NCBI GenBank assembly: GCA_028714595.1 | Contig: JAQTMD010000047.1 | Span: 1 to 10,259 of the forward strand | Origin: Candidatus Omnitrophota bacterium | GTDB taxonomy: Bacteria; Omnitrophota; Gorgyraeia; Gygaellales; Profunditerraquicolaceae | Reading direction: 5' to 3' | DNA length: 10,259 bases | In this document: piece by piece, positions 6,370 through 10,259 of the stretch | How the letters are laid out: each line of letters opens with the position of its first letter | Position numbering within the stretch: the stretch's first letter is position 1 | Translations under genes and position numbers: made by a program | The notes under the pieces: model-generated | Seen by the model: the letters and a program-made list of their open reading frames with translations, nothing else | What the model was told of the DNA's origin: nothing | The model's database searches: none

Positions 6370-7038
6370 ATGGAACGGCATTTAGACGAAGAGTTGAAAG
6401 AGCTGCATAAGGACATCCTGCAGATGGGCGTGATGACCCAGGAGGCCATCTTTAAGTCCGTTGAATCGCTCAAAAACCGGGATAAGGCACAGGCGCAGGC
6501 AGTGCTCGACGACGATAAAAAGGTCGACGGCATGGAGAACCTCATCGATGAAAAGTGCGTTGACCTCATCGCCCGTTACCAGCCGATGGCCAAAGACGTG
6601 CGCTTTATCGCCACGGCCATGAAGATCAATTCCGACCTTGAGCGTATCGCAGACCTGGCAGTGGACATCGCCCAGCGAAGCCTGGAGCTTGCGGATAAGC
6701 CGCTTTTGAAACCGCTGGTAGATATCCCCAAACTCTCCGTCGTTGCCCAGGCCATGGTCGAAGAGGCTATCGACGCCTTCGTAAATAAGGATGCAGCCCT
6801 GGCCCGAAAAGTCGTCCTGTCTGATCCGGAGGCGGATAGGTTGCGTACCCTTGTCTATGAGGAACTGGTCAATGATTACATGGCCAGGGACGCCAAGACC
6901 GTTGACCGCGCAGTGCCGCTCCTTTTGATCTCCCGCCACCTGGAGCGCATCTGCGACCATGCCACCAATATCGCCGAAGACGTCATCTACATGGTCGAAG
7001 CCAAGGTGGTAAAACCCCATCCCGAACAACTTTCATAG
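6370..7038 (+). CDS. phoU: PhoU, phosphate signalling/transport regulator
   Basis: A 222-residue all-helical protein with two tandem PhoU repeats. Each repeat carries the metal-binding type motif: NSDLERIADLAVDIA (about 87-101) and SRHLERICDHATNIAED (about 188-204). PhoU is a cytoplasmic protein that links Pst transporter state to PhoR, keeping the Pho regulon off when phosphate is plentiful. Length and motif spacing are normal. GGAGG at 6361-6365 sets the ATG start. It is the last gene of the pst unit, 50 bases after pstB2, and no clear terminator follows its TAG. Confidence 0.95.
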   Translation: MERHLDEELKELHKDILQMGVMTQEAIFKSVESLKNRDKAQAQAVLDDDKKVDGMENLIDEKCVDLIARYQPMAKDVRFIATAMKINSDLERIADLAVDIAQRSLELADKPLLKPLVDIPKLSVVAQAMVEEAIDAFVNKDAALARKVVLSDPEADRLRTLVYEELVNDYMARDAKTVDRAVPLLLISRHLERICDHATNIAEDVIYMVEAKVVKPHPEQLS

Positions 7039-7091
7039 GGGTTCCCGCCGTTAACAAGAACAGGATGCGGATAGTTGGAGGTTTGTGCATA

Positions 7092-7133
7092 AGGGGTGTC
7101 CCCTCAGGGAACGTCCCCTACGGGACAGCCCCT
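7092..7133. repeat. REP-like palindromic element upstream of nadE
   Basis: AGGGGTGTCCC (7092-7102) pairs with GGGACAGCCCCT (7122-7133) apart from one inserted base. A short inner hairpin, AGGGG-TGT-CCCCT, occupies 7092-7104, and GTCCCC recurs at 7113-7118. It shares the GGGAC/GTCCC core with the element at 4740-4818, so both probably belong to one dispersed family. It lies in the 142-base gap between phoU and nadE, just before the nadE promoter. It may act as a transcription boundary, but there is no T-tract, so it is not a classic intrinsic terminator. Confidence 0.65.
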
Positions 7134-7139
7134 ATTTGC

Positions 7140-7168
7140 TTGTCTACCCGCCTTTTGTGTGCTATAAT
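7140..7168 (+). promoter_or_regulatory. Sigma70-type promoter for nadE operon
   Basis: TTGTCT (7140-7145) and a perfect TATAAT (7163-7168) are separated by 17 bases, the ideal spacing. Transcription would start near 7174-7176, only about 5-7 bases before the nadE ATG at 7181. This would drive nadE, the Lrp-like gene and the aminotransferase as one unit. Confidence 0.7.
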
Positions 7169-7180
7169 TAAATCTTAATT

Positions 7181-7897
7181 ATGCGTAAAAAAATCGTCTC
7201 GTGGCTTAAAATACAGGTTAAAGCCGCCAAGGCGCAGGGAGTTGTTTTGGGCTTGAGCGGCGGCCTGGATTCCTGCGTTGCCGCTGTCCTGGCAAAGCAG
7301 TCCCTGGGCTCAAAGCGGGTCCTGGCGCTTCTCCTGCCCTGCCATAGCCATAAACAGGACCGCAGGGACGCTTTGCTGTGCGCACGAAAATTCGGCATAA
7401 GAGTGAGGACCGTCGATCTTTCAAAAGTTTATGACGCGCTGCTTGAGATATTGCCTGCGGCAGACCGCATGACCCGGGCGAACCTGCGTCCTCGCCTGCG
7501 CATGCTGGTATTGTATTATTTCGCCCGTAAGATGAAATACCTGGTCTGCGGCACGAGCAATAAATCAGAGCTCATGGCCGGCTATTTCACCAAGTTCGGC
7601 GACGGGGCAAGCGATATCCTGCCGCTCGGCGACCTGTATAAGACCCAGGTACGCTGCCTGGCAAAGGCATTGAAGGTCCCCCGGTCCGTCATCGATAAGG
7701 CGCCGACCGCGGGCCTCTGGCCCGGCCAGACCGACGAAGGGGAGATGGGCATCATGTATCCGCAGCTCGACGATATCCTGGCGCGGCTGGAGCAGGGCAA
7801 AAAGCAGCTCTATCCTGCCGGGAAGGTCGCAAAAGTCAAACGCATGGTCGCTGCGTCGGCGCACAAGCGCCGCGGGGCGCTGGTCTGCGAATTCTAA
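7181..7897 (+). CDS. nadE: NH3-dependent NAD+ synthetase
   Basis: Catalyses ATP-dependent amidation of deamido-NAD to NAD, the last step of NAD synthesis, in the cytoplasm. The 238 residues carry the PP-loop SGGLDS (26-31) of N-type ATP pyrophosphatases. Family blocks follow: GTSNKSELMAGYFTKFGDG (about 124-142), DILPLGDLYKTQV (145-157) and APTAGLWPGQTDEGEMGI (174-191). No amidohydrolase domain is fused, so it should use free ammonia or a separate partner. The length is slightly below the usual 245-275 of the family; the C-terminal HKR is present but the following segment is short. The ATG has no ribosome site and sits a few bases from the predicted transcription start. Gaps of 12 and 8 bases to the next two genes indicate an operon. 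Confidence 0.92.
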   Translation: MRKKIVSWLKIQVKAAKAQGVVLGLSGGLDSCVAAVLAKQSLGSKRVLALLLPCHSHKQDRRDALLCARKFGIRVRTVDLSKVYDALLEILPAADRMTRANLRPRLRMLVLYYFARKMKYLVCGTSNKSELMAGYFTKFGDGASDILPLGDLYKTQVRCLAKALKVPRSVIDKAPTAGLWPGQTDEGEMGIMYPQLDDILARLEQGKKQLYPAGKVAKVKRMVAASAHKRRGALVCEF

Positions 7898-7909
7898 AAG
7901 GAGGCTTCC

Positions 7910-8395
7910 ATGGATGAGATCCTCGAGATACTTGAAAAAGACGCCCGCGTCACGCCTGAAGAGATCGCCAAGATGACCAGGAAGAAACCGGCGGAAATCA
8001 AAAAGGCCATTGCCAAATATGAAAAAGAGGGGATCATCCTGAAATACAAGGCGGTGATCAACCGCGAACTGGTCAGGGAAAAGGATTCCGAGGTCAGGGC
8101 GATCATCGAGGTAAACCTCACGCCCCAGAAAGACCAGGGGTTCGACAAGGTCGCCGAGCGCATCTACTCGTTCCCCGAAGTCTACAGCTGCTATCTGGTC
8201 TCGGGTACGTACGATCTCCTGGTATTCGTGCGCGGCAGGGACCTGCATTCGGTAGCGCGGTTCATCTCGGAGAAGCTTTCGCCGATGGAGAACGTCAGGG
8301 GCGTGGTCACGCATTTCCTTTTGAAGAAATACAAGGAAGACGGCGTGATGTTGAAGCAGAAGGAAGAGGATAAGCGGATAGCGATTTCGTATTAA
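7910..8395 (+). CDS. Lrp/AsnC-family transcriptional regulator
   Basis: A 161-residue regulator. The N-terminal winged-helix part (about 1-50) includes TPEEIAKMTRKKPAEIKKAIAKYEKEGIILKYKAVIN, which has the AsnC-type recognition-helix-to-wing pattern. It is followed by an AsnC/RAM effector-binding domain (about 62-140) with the characteristic SGTYDLLVFV (98-107). The C-terminus adds a charged tail. Such proteins form dimers or octamers and respond to amino acids. The DNA target is not visible here. GGAGG before the ATG (within 7898-7904) sets the start. It lies 8 bases before the aminotransferase gene; this pairing suggests it controls that gene or senses its substrate or product, which is inference. 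Confidence 0.88.
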   Translation: MDEILEILEKDARVTPEEIAKMTRKKPAEIKKAIAKYEKEGIILKYKAVINRELVREKDSEVRAIIEVNLTPQKDQGFDKVAERIYSFPEVYSCYLVSGTYDLLVFVRGRDLHSVARFISEKLSPMENVRGVVTHFLLKKYKEDGVMLKQKEEDKRIAISY

Positions 8396-8403
8396 AGGCA
8401 CCC

Positions 8404-9567
8404 ATGAAGAACTATATTTCCAGAAAAGTCGAGGTCATGAAGCCGTCGGGCATCCGGGCGTTCTTTGACCTGGTGCTGGGCATGAAGGACGTCGTTTCCC
8501 TGGGCGTGGGAGAGCCGGATTTTGTCACGCCGTGGGAGATCCGCGAGGCGGGGATCTCCTCGCTGGAGCAGGGTTACACCTCGTACACGTCGAACAAAGG
8601 GCTGATGAAACTGCGCATGGCAGTCAGCCAGTACCTGAAGAAAACGTACGGCCTGGACTATTCTCCGGAGGAGGAGATCCTTATCACCGTCGGGGTGAGC
8701 GAAGGCGTTGACCTGGCATTACGCGCCGTCATGGAGCCGCACGATAAGATCATCGTGCCGTCGCCCAGCTACGTCTCCTACGGGCCCATGACCGAGCTGG
8801 CCGGCGGCGTGCCGGTGTACGTGGACACGCGCAAAGATAACTTTAAATTGACCCCGCGCAACCTCGAACGGCACATCGACGCAAAGACCAAGGGGATCAT
8901 CTTCAATTACCCGTCGAACCCGTCAGGGGTTTCGTATACCAGAAAAGAGCTCAAGAGTCTGGCCGGGGTATTTCTCAGGCACAAGCTGCTGGTGTTCAGC
9001 GACGAGATCTACTGCGACCTGACCTATGACTTCGACCATACCCCGCTCGCTTCGCTGGGCAAGATAAAGGATTACGTCATCTATCTGAACGGTTTCTCCA
9101 AGAGTTACGCCATGACCGGCTGGCGCGTGGGCTATGCCTGCGGCCCGAAAGAGATAATCAACGCCATGACCAAGATCCACCAGTACACCATCATGTGCGT
9201 CTCCATCACGAGCCAGATGGCGGCATGCGAGGGTTTGCACGTCGGCGCAAAGTCGGTGGAAGAGATGAAGCGGGAATACAAGCGCCGCAGGGAATTCGTG
9301 GTCTCGGAGCTGAACCGCATCGGACTTTCCTGCCATAAGCCGCAGGGCGCTTTTTATGCGTTCCCCTCGATCAAAAGCACCGGCATGCACTGTCTCGACT
9401 TCTCCAAAAGGCTGCTTGCGGAAGAGCGGGTGGCGGTGGTGCCGGGGACCGCGTTCGGCGACGAGTTGACCGAGTATATCCGTATTTCCTACGCTTCGAG
9501 CTTCGAAAAACTTAAAGAGGCGTTGCGCAGGATAGACGTTTTTGTCAAAAAGAGAAAAGAGAAATAA
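8404..9567 (+). CDS. PLP-dependent class I/II aminotransferase
   Basis: A 387-residue fold-type I aminotransferase of the aspartate aminotransferase (AspC/PatA/AlaT-like) superfamily. Visible catalytic features are: GEPDF near 36-40, YTSNKG near 61-66, the NYPSNPSG block (168-175) with the conserved Asn, SDEIY (199-203) whose Asp and Tyr contact PLP, the Schiff-base Lys233 in NGFSKSYAMTGWRVGY, and the C-terminal EYIRISYA whose Arg binds the substrate carboxylate. The length is normal. The substrate cannot be fixed from sequence alone; alanine, aspartate or aromatic amino acids are possible. The AAAGG ribosome site overlaps the stop of the AsnC-type gene, so the two are probably co-expressed. 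Confidence 0.92.
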   Translation: MKNYISRKVEVMKPSGIRAFFDLVLGMKDVVSLGVGEPDFVTPWEIREAGISSLEQGYTSYTSNKGLMKLRMAVSQYLKKTYGLDYSPEEEILITVGVSEGVDLALRAVMEPHDKIIVPSPSYVSYGPMTELAGGVPVYVDTRKDNFKLTPRNLERHIDAKTKGIIFNYPSNPSGVSYTRKELKSLAGVFLRHKLLVFSDEIYCDLTYDFDHTPLASLGKIKDYVIYLNGFSKSYAMTGWRVGYACGPKEIINAMTKIHQYTIMCVSITSQMAACEGLHVGAKSVEEMKREYKRRREFVVSELNRIGLSCHKPQGAFYAFPSIKSTGMHCLDFSKRLLAEERVAVVPGTAFGDELTEYIRISYASSFEKLKEALRRIDVFVKKRKEK

Positions 9568-9598
9568 ACCAAGGACGCCCGATCCAAAAAGATTGGTG

Positions 9599-9614
9599 TT
9601 GTGTCTCTACACAA
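9599..9614 (+). promoter_or_regulatory. Perfect 16-base palindromic hairpin abutting glnA ribosome site
   Basis: TTGTGT-CTCT-ACACAA is a perfect 6-base inverted repeat with a 4-base loop. It ends on the base before the glnA Shine-Dalgarno (GGAG, 9615-9618). It could be an operator or a weak mRNA hairpin affecting glnA translation. It does not match the GlnR or NtrC consensus I know. A 6-base stem can occur by chance. Confidence 0.35.
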
Positions 9615-9623
9615 GGAGTTGCA

Positions 9624-10259
9624 ATGGCCAAAATGACCAAACAAGAGATAACCAGGATCGTAAAACAAAAGAACATCAAGTTCATCCGCCTGATGTTCAC
9701 GGACGTCCTGGGTTTCCTCAAGGGTTTTGCCATCACGCCGGACGAGCTGGAAGGCGCACTGGACGAGGGCATGGGTTTTGACGGTTCCTCGATCGAGGGT
9801 TTTGCCCGCATCGAGGAATCCGACATGATCGCCCGGCCTGACCCCTCGACCTTTGCCATTATTCCCTGGCGCTCCGACCCCGACCATACCGTGGCCAGGA
9901 TGTTCTGCGACGTGTACGAGCCGTCGGGAAAGCCGTTTGAGGCAGACCCCCGGTATGTATTGAAGCGTAACCTCGAACGCGCCAAAAAGCTGGGCTATAC
10001 CTATAATGTGGGGCCGGAACTGGAATATTTCTATTTCAAGGATGCGGCCTCGCCGGTACCGCTGGACCAGGGCGGCTACTTCGACCAGGTGCCGCTTGAC
10101 GTGGCCCAGGACTTGCGCCGCGACACGATCCTCACCATGCAGGCGATGGGCATCAAAGTCGAGTACAGCCACCATGAAGTCGCGCCCAGCCAGCACGAAA
10201 TCGACCTGCGCTTCACCGACGCGCTGACCATGGGCGACATCGCGGTCACCCACCGGCTG
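9624..10259 (+). CDS. glnA: Glutamine synthetase type I, 5' part (truncated by window end)
   Basis: The frame is open from ATG at 9624 to the last base (212 codons, no stop), so the 3' half is outside the window. Glutamine synthetase makes glutamine from glutamate, ammonia and ATP, and acts as a dodecamer. The beta-grasp N-terminal domain (FTDVLGFLKGFAITPDEL, GMGFDGSSIEGF) is followed by the start of the catalytic domain with GPELEYF metal-ligand glutamates and HHEVAPSQHEIDLRF. The last motif has Ser where many bacterial enzymes have Gly. The N-terminal pattern fits the GSI-alpha type seen in Gram-positives, Thermotogales and archaea, but the adenylylation loop region is not in view. The ribosome site GGAG (9615-9618) fits the start; a second ATG at 9633 is less well spaced. 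It lies 56 bases after the aminotransferase gene. Confidence 0.95.
   Translation, partial: MAKMTKQEITRIVKQKNIKFIRLMFTDVLGFLKGFAITPDELEGALDEGMGFDGSSIEGFARIEESDMIARPDPSTFAIIPWRSDPDHTVARMFCDVYEPSGKPFEADPRYVLKRNLERAKKLGYTYNVGPELEYFYFKDAASPVPLDQGGYFDQVPLDVAQDLRRDTILTMQAMGIKVEYSHHEVAPSQHEIDLRFTDALTMGDIAVTHRL

Noticed and set aside
7051..7056. TTAACA resembling a Pho-box unit after phoU
   Set aside because: It is a single copy with no 11-base-spaced partners and no matching -10 distance.
7565..8401. Minus-strand open frame of 278 codons opposite nadE and the AsnC-type gene
   Set aside because: It spans two well-recognised genes on the other strand and their gap, and is rich in composition-driven residues. 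No recognisable domain.
9489..10253. Minus-strand open frame of 254 codons opposite the start of glnA
   Set aside because: The plus strand encodes unmistakable glutamine synthetase motifs throughout this stretch.

Overview
This window is a phosphate-starvation (Pho/Pst) locus followed by a nitrogen/NAD metabolism block, with every gene on the + strand. The host is a diderm bacterium. It has an outer-membrane barrel protein with a signal peptide and a terminal Phe, and moderate-to-high GC. It also carries short palindromic GGGAC/GTCCC repeats between genes. My recollection is that such repeats, and this kind of gene content, fit uncultured lineages such as Omnitrophota (PVC superphylum) or a related phylum. 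That placement is a low-to-moderate-confidence inference. I see no 16S gene or other decisive marker.

Layout. Positions 1-1214 hold the 3' part of a PhoR-type sensor kinase (HAMP-PAS-HisKA-HATPase). A putative Pho-box promoter (1236-1290) then precedes a possible 35-residue small protein (1323-1430) and a DUF2490-type outer-membrane protein (1443-2096). A second Pho-box promoter of identical geometry (2097-2151) precedes pstS, pstC, pstA, an inverted-repeat element, two different pstB genes, and phoU (to 7038). After a second palindromic repeat and a sigma70-like promoter with a near-leaderless start come nadE (7181-7897), an Lrp/AsnC-family regulator (7910-8395), a class I/II aminotransferase (8404-9567), and the 5' 212 codons of a type I glutamine synthetase (9624 to the window end).

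How it works together. PhoR would sense phosphate, through the Pst complex and PhoU, and phosphorylate a PhoB-like regulator that probably lies upstream of the window. That regulator would bind the four-repeat, 11-bp-period arrays in front of both transcription units. PstS captures phosphate, PstCA forms the channel, and the PstB subunits power it.

The most notable observation is in the two adjacent PstB proteins, which are degenerate in complementary ways. PstB1 keeps the LSGGQ signature but has lost the Q-loop Gln and the switch His. PstB2 keeps Walker A, Q-loop, Walker B and switch His but has LSLEQ in place of the signature. Each would be defective as a homodimer. A PstB1-PstB2 heterodimer would have one complete and one degenerate ATP site, as in asymmetric ABC exporters. 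Other points of interest are the paired Pho boxes, the putative Pho-controlled small protein, and the repeat that splits pstSCA from pstBB-phoU.
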